Assembly (NCBI GenBank): GCA_030679955.1
Contig: JAUXSF010000022.1
Coordinates: 1-64,000, forward strand
Reading direction: 5' to 3'
From: Chlamydiales bacterium
GTDB lineage: Bacteria > Chlamydiota > Chlamydiia > Chlamydiales > JAJFMA01
DNA length: 64,000 nt
Part shown: one piece after another, positions 27,481 through 35,867 of the stretch
Layout of the letters: each line of letters begins with the position of its first letter
Position numbering within the stretch: position 1 is the first letter of the stretch
Position numbers and translations under genes: made by a program
The notes under the pieces: model-generated
What the model saw: the letters and a program-made list of their open reading frames with translations, nothing else
What the model was told of the DNA's origin: nothing
Database searches by the model: none

Positions 27481-28125
27481 ATGCTTTTTACACTTTTAAC
27501 TGTAATGCTGCAATTATTTGTAGCACCGCTCTGCGCTGAAAGCACAGCCCAAGATCTCCTCGCCAAGCATCACCTGATACAGGAGACTGATGCCTCTTGC
27601 AGCCTTGCTTCCATAACTATTTTGCTTAATTCGGCTTTGGAACTACAGGGTAGGAACCCCTACACACAGGAAGAGGTTCTTCAATATGTAAATAACCCCG
27701 CCTGGTCTGCAGGCACTGCTAACGGCGGCAATGGAGCCTCTCTAAAACAGTTAGGCGGTTATCTCGTTGAAGCGCTAGATTGCTTCGACATCCCCTACTC
27801 ATCCGTGACTGTTTTCCACTACTCCAACGATACGGAAGAAGCGCGAGAACTATTTAAAGAAAGCCTTTCAGGTGTCACTACCATGGTCATCGCTAACTTC
27901 GACATTTACGACGTTTTGCCGGTTGACGAGCATATAGGCCACTTTAGCCCAGTGGCGACCTATGAAAACGGACAGTTCCTAGTGCTGGATGTTGCCAAGG
28001 ACTTAGTGGATATTGGCTGGCAAAACGGCCCTCACTGGGTAGATGAAAATAAATTATTTAAGGGTATGCATACCCATAATACTGAAAACACTGACTGGCG
28101 CGGCTACGTAGTCTTAGAATTATAA
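27481..28125 (+). CDS. Secreted phytochelatin-synthase-like thiol enzyme
   Basis: A 214-aa member of the phytochelatin synthase / peptidase C83 family. The papain-like triad is visible: C40 in DASCSLASITILLN, H154 in IGHFSPVATYE and D170 in FLVLDVAKD, with the spacing expected for the short bacterial form. Bacterial PCS-like proteins mostly cleave glycine from glutathione and make little phytochelatin. A hydrophobic N-terminus ending LCAES looks like a signal peptide cut near residue 19, so it acts in the periplasm or outside. The next gene, rlmN, starts 8 nt downstream. The substrate (host glutathione or a peptide thiol) is inference. Only the catalytic half of plant enzymes is present. Confidence 0.85.
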   Translation: MLFTLLTVMLQLFVAPLCAESTAQDLLAKHHLIQETDASCSLASITILLNSALELQGRNPYTQEEVLQYVNNPAWSAGTANGGNGASLKQLGGYLVEALDCFDIPYSSVTVFHYSNDTEEARELFKESLSGVTTMVIANFDIYDVLPVDEHIGHFSPVATYENGQFLVLDVAKDLVDIGWQNGPHWVDENKLFKGMHTHNTENTDWRGYVVLEL

Positions 28126-28133
28126 GAGATTTA

Positions 28134-29243
28134 ATGGACCTTCCCTACGCTTTAGATTTTGATGAACAACAATGGCGCGAATGGCTGGTTAGCGTTGGGG
28201 CACCTGCCTTTACCGGTAAACAAATCCTTAACTGGCTATTTCGTCAGCAAGTAAACGACCCGGCGCTCTTTACTAACCTATCGCAATCCCTACGCGAGCG
28301 CCTTCAGACCTCTTTTTCATGGGCACTCCCAGAAATTGACTGCCAACTGAGTTCCCTGGACGGCAGTGAAAAGCTCCTGCTAAAAACGCCAGACAACCTG
28401 TTAACAGAAGCTGTCCTGATGCCATCTGAAAACAGAGTCACCCTTTGCATCAGCAGTCAAGTAGGCTGTCGCATGGGTTGCACGTTTTGTCAAACAGGCA
28501 AAATGGGCTTTAAGCGTGATCTTTCCAGCGGTGAAATACTTGCGCAAATCATCATAGGCAATCGACGTCTGCGTGAACGAGGTGAAGAGCGGCAGGTTAC
28601 TAACATCGTTTTCATGGGCATGGGTGAGCCTCTAGATAACTACGAAGAGGTTGTCAAAGCCTGTCGTGTGATGATCGATCCAGCGCACTTTGGTCTGTCC
28701 AAACACCGTGTAACCATTTCGACCTCCGGACTCGTTCCACAGATCTACCGTCTTGCGCGAGAACTGCCGGTTCGCTTAGCCATTTCCCTGCATTCTGCCG
28801 ACGATGTTCGACGCAGCAGCTTAATGCCTGTCAATCGACAATACCCTTTGGCAGAGTTGAAAAAAGCCCTTATGGAATACCCTGCTCCCTCACGCTACGG
28901 TGTGACGTTTGAGTATGTCATGATCCAAGGGGAAAATGACTCAATTGCTGACGCTAAGAAGCTTGTTAAATTTGTCCATGGCATCAAAGCCAAGGTCAAC
29001 CTCATCCCGATGAATCACTTCCCCGGTAGTACACTAAGCTCCTCCGAGGCTGAAAGCATCCGAGCTTTTCAGCAATACCTCAGCGACCGTTCTATTCCTG
29101 CGCCAGTTCGTTATAGCCGCGGCCAGGATGTTAGCGCGGCTTGTGGGCAGCTGGCAGCTAAGAGAGCCGGTGAACTCAATATGTCACCCATACAATTAAG
29201 GCGCATCCGCAAAAAAGATGAAGCCAATCTTGACGTCGGATGA
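28134..29243 (+). CDS. rlmN: Dual-specificity RNA methyltransferase RlmN
   Basis: Radical SAM enzyme (369 aa) that methylates C2 of adenine in 23S rRNA (A2503) and some tRNAs. The 4Fe-4S cysteines are C112, C116 and C119 in GCRMGCTFC. FMGMGEPLDNY is the SAM-binding motif. The second catalytic Cys lies in the C-terminal SAACGQLA. The N-terminal accessory domain is complete. It is 8 nt downstream of the PCS-like gene, probably in the same transcript. Confidence 0.96.
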   Translation: MDLPYALDFDEQQWREWLVSVGAPAFTGKQILNWLFRQQVNDPALFTNLSQSLRERLQTSFSWALPEIDCQLSSLDGSEKLLLKTPDNLLTEAVLMPSENRVTLCISSQVGCRMGCTFCQTGKMGFKRDLSSGEILAQIIIGNRRLRERGEERQVTNIVFMGMGEPLDNYEEVVKACRVMIDPAHFGLSKHRVTISTSGLVPQIYRLARELPVRLAISLHSADDVRRSSLMPVNRQYPLAELKKALMEYPAPSRYGVTFEYVMIQGENDSIADAKKLVKFVHGIKAKVNLIPMNHFPGSTLSSSEAESIRAFQQYLSDRSIPAPVRYSRGQDVSAACGQLAAKRAGELNMSPIQLRRIRKKDEANLDVG

Positions 29244-29282
29244 TATATTAGCCTTTTAGTTTAATGTGTGCCTGGAGGTACG

Positions 29283-29945
29283 ATGTCTCGCCATCTGTCG
29301 TGGCTGCTTCCCCTAATTGCTGTGATTATTTATGCTCCTTTTTCAGGGGCATTAGATTTGGCCATCTCAAAACACTTCTTCTTCGATGACCAATTCCATG
29401 AAGTCAGCATCGCTAAAGTGTTTTACAAGCTTGGTGAATTCCCTGGCCTCCTATTAGGCGCCGGATCAATTTTGGTGTATCTGTCGACCTATGTGACTGA
29501 TCGATTTGCCCAATGGCGCAAAGCAGCTGCAGTTGTTGCCATTGTCTTTCTTGTAGGTCCGGGCTTGCTAGTTAACGGTGTCTTCAAGGAGTTTTGGGGC
29601 CGCTCACGTCCACGTATGGTCGAGCAATTTGGCGGCGCTAATACCTTCAGTCCTTTCTATAAGCCTAATTTTTCCGCAGATGGCTACGGCAATAAATCCT
29701 TCCCTAGTGGTCATGTCAGCATGGGTTTCTTCTTCTTTGCGCTTGCCCTTGCTGCAGAGAGAGAGGGCTGGATGAAAACCTTCTACGCCGCTTTTGTCTT
29801 CGCGTTTGTTCTGGGAAGTGTATTAACATTGGTTCGTGTTTCACAAGGAGGACACTTCTTCAGTGACTGTGTGATGGCAGCAGTCATCATGTGGTGGCTG
29901 TCGTTAGCAGGGTGTCGATTCATTTACGGACCAAAAGAAGCATGA
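29283..29945 (+). CDS. PAP2-family lipid phosphatase
   Basis: Membrane phosphatase (220 aa) of the PAP2 superfamily. The three motifs are intact: K-x6-RP (KEFWGRSRP), PSGH (FPSGHVSMG) and R-x5-H-x3-D (RVSQGGHFFSD). Five to six membrane helices surround them and the active site faces the periplasm. The ATG at 29283 has GGAGG 4 nt upstream; the GTG at 29268 is rejected. Substrates may be undecaprenyl pyrophosphate, phosphatidic acid or lipid A phosphate; sequence does not decide. Its stop overlaps the lexA start (ATGA). Confidence 0.9.
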   Translation: MSRHLSWLLPLIAVIIYAPFSGALDLAISKHFFFDDQFHEVSIAKVFYKLGEFPGLLLGAGSILVYLSTYVTDRFAQWRKAAAVVAIVFLVGPGLLVNGVFKEFWGRSRPRMVEQFGGANTFSPFYKPNFSADGYGNKSFPSGHVSMGFFFFALALAAEREGWMKTFYAAFVFAFVLGSVLTLVRVSQGGHFFSDCVMAAVIMWWLSLAGCRFIYGPKEA

Positions 29946-30502
29946 AGGGATTAACGAAGAGACAGCGAGAGATTGTCGACTTCGTCGACCAATTCATCCG
30001 CGCTAACAAATACTCGCCTAGCTACAAAGAGATCATGACCCAGTTCGGCTTTACCTCTCTAGGGTCAGTCTACAACCATATCCGCACGCTAAGGCGTAAA
30101 GGAGCGCTTGCGCAAGAAGATAAGTGCGGTCGATCCTTATCTCTTGTCGCAGCACGAGAAACGCCTCTAGATCCGACAGGCGTGCAAGTATCGCTAATTG
30201 GTCACTTAGCCGCTGGCAGTCCTATCGAGATGTTCCCACATGTTCAAATGATGGTGCTACCTCGCTTGTTTGTTCCACGACCTGATACAACTTATATCTT
30301 AAGAGCTCGGGGCAATTCATTAGCCGCTGAGAGTATTGTCGATGGGGATTTAGTCGTTGTAGAGGTTGTAGAAGAGGTCGAACCAGGCAGCTTGGTAATT
30401 GCGCTAATTAACGGTAAAACCTACATCAAGCGACACAATCCAGATGAAGCAAGTGTCCCTATTCAAGGCATTGTCACAGGTGTCCTGCGCCTCTACCAGT
30501 AA
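29942..30502 (+). CDS. lexA: LexA SOS repressor
   Basis: SOS-response repressor and self-cleaving protease (186 aa). The N-terminal winged helix reads MKGLTKRQREIVDFVDQFI. The cleavage site is A91-G92 (HLAAGSP), the catalytic Ser S126 (RGNSL) and Lys K163 (YIKR). Relative to E. coli LexA (84-85, 119, 156) every position is shifted by exactly seven, so autocleavage should work. It starts inside the stop codon of the PAP2 gene (ATGA), an unusual partner. C. trachomatis lacks LexA; its presence points to a chlamydia with a fuller SOS system. Confidence 0.93.
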   Translation: MKGLTKRQREIVDFVDQFIRANKYSPSYKEIMTQFGFTSLGSVYNHIRTLRRKGALAQEDKCGRSLSLVAARETPLDPTGVQVSLIGHLAAGSPIEMFPHVQMMVLPRLFVPRPDTTYILRARGNSLAAESIVDGDLVVVEVVEEVEPGSLVIALINGKTYIKRHNPDEASVPIQGIVTGVLRLYQ

Positions 30503-30513
30503 TGTGAAAAGGA

Positions 30514-30587
30514 TTTTTAACGCAAAGGCGCAAAGGCGCGAAGCGAACTTTTCCTTCTTTGCGCCTCTGCGCCTTTGCGTTTAATTT
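30514..30587. repeat. Palindromic periodic repeat, family A copy 2
   Basis: The arms AACGCAAAGGCGCAAAGGCG and CGCCTCTGCGCCTTTGCGTT lie between two convergent genes. CGCAAAGG recurs at 9-bp steps. It ends at the base before the pssA stop codon and may serve as a bidirectional terminator. Confidence 0.85.
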
Positions 30588-31427
30588 CTATTCGAATTCT
30601 TCAAGGTCGTAGGGCTCGGGTTCGAACTCTGCCAAGGTTTCCAGCTTGGGTCCCGCCATATAGCGTAACAGAGACAGGCTAAAGGATACGCCGACATATG
30701 CCCACGCTAAAATAAAAACTGCCACCGCAAAATGGTATAGGATACCGTAGAACATAAAGACAGCGGTCATTGCTGTGATAAAAACCATCTGGAATGACGA
30801 AACGCGGATGTGAAGAGCTTTGAAGGCTGGAAACTTCCAGCGGCTGATCATAAGATATCCCAATAGAATTAGCACCGCGAACATAAAGAAAGCGCGTGCC
30901 TCCATGCTCAAAACCGTCAGTCGATGAAAGTCCGGAGAAATCAGAAAGAGGTCTGCAGAAACCGCGGCAGCTGCAGCTGCAGGAATGGGAAGGCCAGTGA
31001 AGTTCTTCTTGGCGCCCTCCTCTTCTATTGCTGGTTCGTCGAAAGAAGAGCAATTAAAGCGGACCAATCGTAACACGCCACACACTGAAAAAACCATGGC
31101 TGCGGTGGTTATCAGATAAGACAGCTCCGTTCCAGCAGGTACTGAAAGGCTCTTTAATACAACAACAGCGGGAGCAACACCAAAGCTGATACTATCGGCC
31201 ATGGAGTCGAAGATGCCACCAAAATAGCTCTGCCCTTTTAAGGCTCTGGCAACAGCACCATCTAAAACATCTGCAAAAGCAGCCAAGAGTAGAATAGCTA
31301 CCGCCGACATCATTTCTGCATAGTTAGCAGCACCTGGCGGGGCCAATGCCATTTTAAAAATCACAAAAAGGCCACAGCTCAGCCCAAACGCTGTAATTAA
31401 GTTAGGTAAAAGAGGTACCCTTTTCAT
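30588..31427 (-). CDS. pssA: Phosphatidylserine synthase
   Basis: CDP-diacylglycerol-serine O-phosphatidyltransferase (279 aa), the first step to phosphatidylethanolamine. The CDP-alcohol motif D-G-x2-A-R-x8-G-x3-D-x3-D is intact (DGAVAR, then FGGIFDSMAD). About seven membrane helices follow. The C-terminus is acidic (EFEPEPYDLEEFE). The ATG at 31427 has AAGGAAG 6 nt upstream; a TTG two codons earlier overlaps that site. It follows the M16 protease gene by a few nt and is probably in one operon with it. Confidence 0.93.
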   Translation of the reverse strand: MKRVPLLPNLITAFGLSCGLFVIFKMALAPPGAANYAEMMSAVAILLLAAFADVLDGAVARALKGQSYFGGIFDSMADSISFGVAPAVVVLKSLSVPAGTELSYLITTAAMVFSVCGVLRLVRFNCSSFDEPAIEEEGAKKNFTGLPIPAAAAAAVSADLFLISPDFHRLTVLSMEARAFFMFAVLILLGYLMISRWKFPAFKALHIRVSSFQMVFITAMTAVFMFYGILYHFAVAVFILAWAYVGVSFSLSLLRYMAGPKLETLAEFEPEPYDLEEFE

Positions 31428-31440
31428 GACCAACTTCCTT

Positions 31441-34413
31441 TTAAACCGTCGTGACAGATAGCAGAGGACGGCTTTCCTTTTCCAGAACTAAGTTCTCTTT
31501 TTCAATCAATTCGCGACCTGCGAAGGCAACCGCCGGAGCGGCCTTTACGCTAGGCAGAAGGTGCTGTCGCGCGGCATCACACACTTGTTCTTTAGTGGTA
31601 GCCAGAAGGCGATTACGGAAATCTTGGCGCATTTCACGGGTCTTACCACATCGTAGCCAACCATACGCTAGGCCAGCTCTGGACCCCGGAGCAACTGGCG
31701 CATCAGAGTCCTGAATCATTTCTAGCTTAGCTTCGGCAAGGTCTTCATCGCTAAATTCGCCTTTAACAATCTCTTCCACGCTTTCCTCAAAAGCCTTCAA
31801 GGTCTCAGCGATGTTCGGATCGCGGTAAGAGTAAAAGTAAAAATGGCCGTAAGCGGTGTTATGACCGGCTCCGCTGCCATAAGCTCCACCCTCTTCACGA
31901 ATCTTTTGGTGTAAGATAGTGTTTTCAAGAACGTTGCCGGCAAGGCTAAGAGCTGGGGCTGCTGGATGCAGATAGCTTGGAGTAATAAAGGTTTTGCCAG
32001 TGAAGGCTACTGGTGATGAAATGACATAGCCTCTCGAATCCATGACTGGTATCGAATAGCCCGATTGCCATGGAGCAGCAACCTTCTTGCCCAAGCCTGT
32101 AATACCGTAGAAATCTTGCGAGGCCATCTGCTGGTAAAACTCCTCGTCACAAGCGACAACTAAATCTGGATGTTGCAGGTCAAGGAGACGCTCCTTCAGA
32201 TCGTTAAGCCTGTTAATCAACTCCGGCAACCGTGTCGACAGGTTCTTAACGATATCTCTAATCGTGTAGAAATACTCTAAACCAAACCATGCGTAGTTGA
32301 TACGCGATGGGATATCGAGGCCGCAGGCGGATAGGCCAAGAGCATAACGCATGGCATGGCTATTGAATGCAGCTTCTAGGCCCGTATAGTGCTTCAGCAA
32401 CACTTCCTTAACACGTGCAGTATCGGAAAAATCAGCTGACGCTATGACGTCATGCATCAGAGAGAATAGCTTGTCGGCCTTTCTGTATAACGACTTGCCC
32501 TTGATAGTTATGCTTGGAATGCAATGACGTGGATCAGTAATCTGAGGATTCAAATGCAATGAAGCGCCTACTCCACCAGTATTCTCGTGCATAAATTCTA
32601 GGGTCTGACGATAGTCGCGACCTCCACAGCCAACCTGGGAGAGTAGATTTCCAAATAGTCGGATGTAAGGCAGCTCGCTTTCCGAGATTGCTGGAAGGTC
32701 AAAGACGATATCCGCATAGAGAATACTGTTGGTAAAGCAGCAGTGACGGTAAACGGACAAATTGCCATGTGTTTCTTTGATCAATGGGTAATCACGGACT
32801 TCTTTGGGCACATCAGCCAAAGTGAGTTTTGGCAGGCAATCCAGGTCTTGAGCTTCTTGCTGCTTTTGGAATTCACTCAGAGCTTTTGCGTCAGTCATCA
32901 GCTTCTGAACCTGTGCGGCACTCAATTTTTCTTGAATGGCCGCTAACCTAGCCTTCTCTTGTTCTTCTTCTTTTTTTGTCAGGTCGCGATCAGGAGTCAT
33001 CAACACAACCACACGATGTGGATTGTTCAGCAGCTGTTTCTCGATAAGCCTAGAGAAGTAACGCGGATCGTTCTCGATTAACCCTCGGAGTCTTTCAAAC
33101 AAGGAATGAATAACCAAACCATGCTCAGGGGCTCCTCCGTGTTGCTTTAGCAACGCTGAGCGCCAGAAGAGAGATAGACCAAAAGGACTGCTATCACCTG
33201 TGATCTCGCTGCGTCCTAGCTCCATTTGGTGCAAGGCGCTTTCAATAAGCTTCTGAGAGATTCCCTCATCAGCAATGCGCCTAAGTTCGGTAAAAACAAG
33301 CTGCTCCAGCTTTTCAGCATTGGCAGGATCACAACCTCTTAAGATTAATGTGTAAGGAACCTCGCTAATTTCATCTTCCATACTAGAGCTAGCCTGCTTA
33401 CAGAGACCGGACTGAAGTAAGGCATGTCGCAAAGGTGATGCATCAGTATCCATCAAAGCACTGTCAATAATGTCTAACGCCAAAACTTCGTCAAGATCCA
33501 AAATATGGCTTGTCAACCAACTGACAGAGAAGTACGCCTTCTCGGCTTCATCGACATCAGGCCCTGCTGGATAGGTCGACTCTCGCCTCACGGGTTCGGT
33601 GTAGCGCTTTTGTCGTGGAATAGGTGTCAGCGGAGGCAATTTTTGCGCATCATCTAATGTTTTGTCTGCGATAAAGTCCAGGTGTCCTTCCAAAGGCAAA
33701 TTGCCATAGAAGTAAAATAGGCAACGGCTCGGATTATAATATTCGCTATGAAAGGCCTTAAACTCTTCGTATGTAAGCTCTGGAATAACTTTTGGGTCTC
33801 CGCCGGAGTTGATGCCGTATGTCAAATCAGGGAACAGCGCCGAGCTGATACAATCGTCCAAACGCGATCCTGGAGAGGCCATAGCCCCTTTCATCTCGTT
33901 GTAGACGATGCCTTTATATTGCAAAGCTGTCTTGGGATCTTGCGGCTCAGAAAACTCTAGGCGATGCCCTTCCTGGCGGAAGCTTAGCTCTTTAAGCTTA
34001 GGCTCAAAAACGGCGTCTAGATAGACTTCAAGCAGGTTATAAAAATCTTTGGGCACCTGTGACGCTGCAGGATAGCATGTGAAGTCAGCGCCGGTCATCG
34101 CATTCATAAAGGTATTAAGGCTACGACGCGTCATAGCAAAAAAAGGATCTTTAACAGGGTATTTCTCTGACCCACACAGCACAGTGTGCTCTAAGATGTG
34201 CGCTACGCCGTTGGAAGTCGTAGGGGTGGTCCGGAACGATAAGCAAAAGGTGTTTTCTGGATCGTCATTACCAATATGCAAAATATGTGCACCAGTGGCT
34301 TCGTGTACAAGCTCTCTTAGAGTACATTGGAGTTCTGAAATTTCTTTTTGATGAGTCACGCGGAAGCCGCGGTAGGTGTCGCCGACGCGATTGAGTGATG
34401 TGGTATGAGCCAT
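31441..34413 (-). CDS. M16C (PreP-like) zinc metalloprotease
   Basis: Large M16 metalloprotease (990 aa) of the presequence-protease branch, which degrades short peptides in a closed chamber. The inverted zinc motif HILEH sits near residue 73 and the distal Glu in the region YNEMKGAM. Four M16 modules and a charged hinge (about residues 500-540) are consistent with family length. No signal peptide is visible, so it is cytosolic or secreted by another route. It corresponds in position to the insulinase-type gene next to htrA in C. trachomatis. pssA lies downstream in the same direction. Confidence 0.92.
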   Translation of the reverse strand: MAHTTSLNRVGDTYRGFRVTHQKEISELQCTLRELVHEATGAHILHIGNDDPENTFCLSFRTTPTTSNGVAHILEHTVLCGSEKYPVKDPFFAMTRRSLNTFMNAMTGADFTCYPAASQVPKDFYNLLEVYLDAVFEPKLKELSFRQEGHRLEFSEPQDPKTALQYKGIVYNEMKGAMASPGSRLDDCISSALFPDLTYGINSGGDPKVIPELTYEEFKAFHSEYYNPSRCLFYFYGNLPLEGHLDFIADKTLDDAQKLPPLTPIPRQKRYTEPVRRESTYPAGPDVDEAEKAYFSVSWLTSHILDLDEVLALDIIDSALMDTDASPLRHALLQSGLCKQASSSMEDEISEVPYTLILRGCDPANAEKLEQLVFTELRRIADEGISQKLIESALHQMELGRSEITGDSSPFGLSLFWRSALLKQHGGAPEHGLVIHSLFERLRGLIENDPRYFSRLIEKQLLNNPHRVVVLMTPDRDLTKKEEEQEKARLAAIQEKLSAAQVQKLMTDAKALSEFQKQQEAQDLDCLPKLTLADVPKEVRDYPLIKETHGNLSVYRHCCFTNSILYADIVFDLPAISESELPYIRLFGNLLSQVGCGGRDYRQTLEFMHENTGGVGASLHLNPQITDPRHCIPSITIKGKSLYRKADKLFSLMHDVIASADFSDTARVKEVLLKHYTGLEAAFNSHAMRYALGLSACGLDIPSRINYAWFGLEYFYTIRDIVKNLSTRLPELINRLNDLKERLLDLQHPDLVVACDEEFYQQMASQDFYGITGLGKKVAAPWQSGYSIPVMDSRGYVISSPVAFTGKTFITPSYLHPAAPALSLAGNVLENTILHQKIREEGGAYGSGAGHNTAYGHFYFYSYRDPNIAETLKAFEESVEEIVKGEFSDEDLAEAKLEMIQDSDAPVAPGSRAGLAYGWLRCGKTREMRQDFRNRLLATTKEQVCDAARQHLLPSVKAAPAVAFAGRELIEKENLVLEKESRPLLSVTTV

Positions 34414-34494
34414 AGTAGTAGGTGACCTTACGCAGGGTTAAAAGCCGCTATTCTGCCATACAGACGATAAAACTACTACGGAAGAGAATAGGGC

Positions 34495-34575
34495 TGGACG
34501 AAGTGGACGAAAGTGAACGAAATGGACATAAAATCCGCACTATAGAGCACCGCGGTTCAGTGTCCACTTCGTCCA
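34495..34575. repeat. Palindromic periodic repeat, family D copy 1
   Basis: The left arm TGGACGAAGTGGACGAAAGT (9-10-bp phrases) is answered by TGTCCACTTCGTCCA on the right arm (34561-34575). A non-repeated centre lies between. It fills the gap between the M16 gene and the preceding unknown gene. Confidence 0.75.
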
Positions 34576-34585
34576 CCTGTCGGGG

Positions 34586-35764
34586 TTAAGGCGAATCCGG
34601 CGAATTACCCTGGGATACTATGAAGCTCAGCGCTCCCGCGCTGAGAACAGAACAAAATACAAAAAAGATGCGGCACAAGTACGGCTTCACGGGTGCTATC
34701 ACACTTACATTGCTTCGCGAATAATACATCAGATCGACGTATTGCCTACCCTCTTTTACCGCGTTGACATACTGTTTTTGAATAGCTCGCTCTGGTAATG
34801 GAATAGGTACCACTTCGGTTGGCCAATCCAACATTTTAGTTTGGATTGAATCTTCGTATAAATACATGCAATACTCGTGCAAGACACGGGCAGTAATTTC
34901 TTTGCAGCTGGGTATTTCGGATGAGTTCAACTCGAACCGGACGCTGATATCATGCCACTGCCCTTCGTACAAACGGAAAACAGAAGCGGTAATGCAGTTT
35001 GCTGTACTCTCAGAAGTTGAATTACGCATTAAATAATAGGTTGTTCCATCAGGCAAGCCGCTGGAGGCATGAAAATCTTTGGCAGCTTTTTTAGTGTAAT
35101 CACACACCATCTCTCTGACACTCACACCACCGTCTACTGGAAGAGCGGCCATCGCTTTGTCTATTAACTGCCCATGAAAATGGGGAAAGGCAGCAGTTAA
35201 ATTTTGCTGAAACCTAAGGTACTCTGATGTGCGACTAAGACATGTAGTACCTAAATTGAACAGTGGGAACGATGGCTCTTCAGAACTGAGAATATCCCAA
35301 TGTTGAGAAAATTCTAACCAGTGAGCCGACAGCTTACCACGAACTTCTTGAACAAACCTATTATCCAACTCTTCAGAAGACAATTTAAAGATTAATGAGG
35401 CCACTCTATGAAGTTTTGTTGTAAGTGACGAGAGAGGTACTGCCGGGAGGTCCAAGGGATCCAAAGGAAGCTGCGAAAAGAAGTCTGCGCTGCTAATCGC
35501 CAATAGTAAGATGTTTAGATCAGAACGCCATTGACTTTTTATATGAACGACGGTTTGAATGGTTTCATAGACAGCGTTTAATCTTTCTAATTCCTGCTGG
35601 TTTAATTCAGCAAATGGTAGCGCTACTATTTCTCCAACCAAATCTGTACTAGGCAACGTTTCAGATTGAAAGTTAGTTCGAAGTGCTTTCGCATAGTCCT
35701 CTAATTTGTCTATCGTAGTCGGCACTAAAGGGGATGAATCTTCGAAATTACAGTACTTTTCCAT
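34586..35764 (-). CDS. Unknown protein, paralogue 1, with repeat-derived tail
   Basis: A 392-aa protein of unknown function, mostly helical and soluble. It is clearly paralogous to the broken gene upstream (shared PLFNLGTTC.SRT, HFHGQ.IDKAMAAL, SGLPDGT.YYL, KEGRQY). The last about 25 residues form a hydrophobic segment (RIFFVFCSVLSAGALSFIVS) encoded by a dispersed hairpin repeat (34606-34650), so the tail was probably acquired when the element landed at the 3' end. The start at 35764 is preferred to the ATG two codons earlier because GAGG is 7 nt away and MEKYCNFED matches the paralogue's MERYCHFGD. Possibly a lineage-specific effector family; no motif found. Confidence 0.7.
   Translation of the reverse strand: MEKYCNFEDSSPLVPTTIDKLEDYAKALRTNFQSETLPSTDLVGEIVALPFAELNQQELERLNAVYETIQTVVHIKSQWRSDLNILLLAISSADFFSQLPLDPLDLPAVPLSSLTTKLHRVASLIFKLSSEELDNRFVQEVRGKLSAHWLEFSQHWDILSSEEPSFPLFNLGTTCLSRTSEYLRFQQNLTAAFPHFHGQLIDKAMAALPVDGGVSVREMVCDYTKKAAKDFHASSGLPDGTTYYLMRNSTSESTANCITASVFRLYEGQWHDISVRFELNSSEIPSCKEITARVLHEYCMYLYEDSIQTKMLDWPTEVVPIPLPERAIQKQYVNAVKEGRQYVDLMYYSRSNVSVIAPVKPYLCRIFFVFCSVLSAGALSFIVSQGNSPDSP
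34606..34650. repeat. Hairpin repeat, family E copy 3, inside a coding end
   Basis: TACCCTGGGATACTATGAAG followed by the near-perfect hairpin CTCAGCGCTCCCGCGCTGAG and AACAG. The same unit occurs twice in opposite orientation at 44631-44698 and 44848-44916. Read on the minus strand it encodes VLSAGALSFIVSQG. Confidence 0.8.
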
Positions 35765-35811
35765 ATACATACCTCATTTTATTACGCTTGATTAAATACT
35801 CATTAATTTGG

Positions 35812-35860
35812 AAATGGACACCAGACGCCTTGTCCCTTATCCTGTCCAGGTCCACTTCGT
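35812..35860. repeat. Degenerate family D repeat copy 2
   Basis: AAATGGACACC on the left and GGTCCACTTCGT on the right, with worn GTCC phrases between. It lies between the two paralogous genes. Confidence 0.45.
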
Positions 35861-35867
35861 ATATTTT

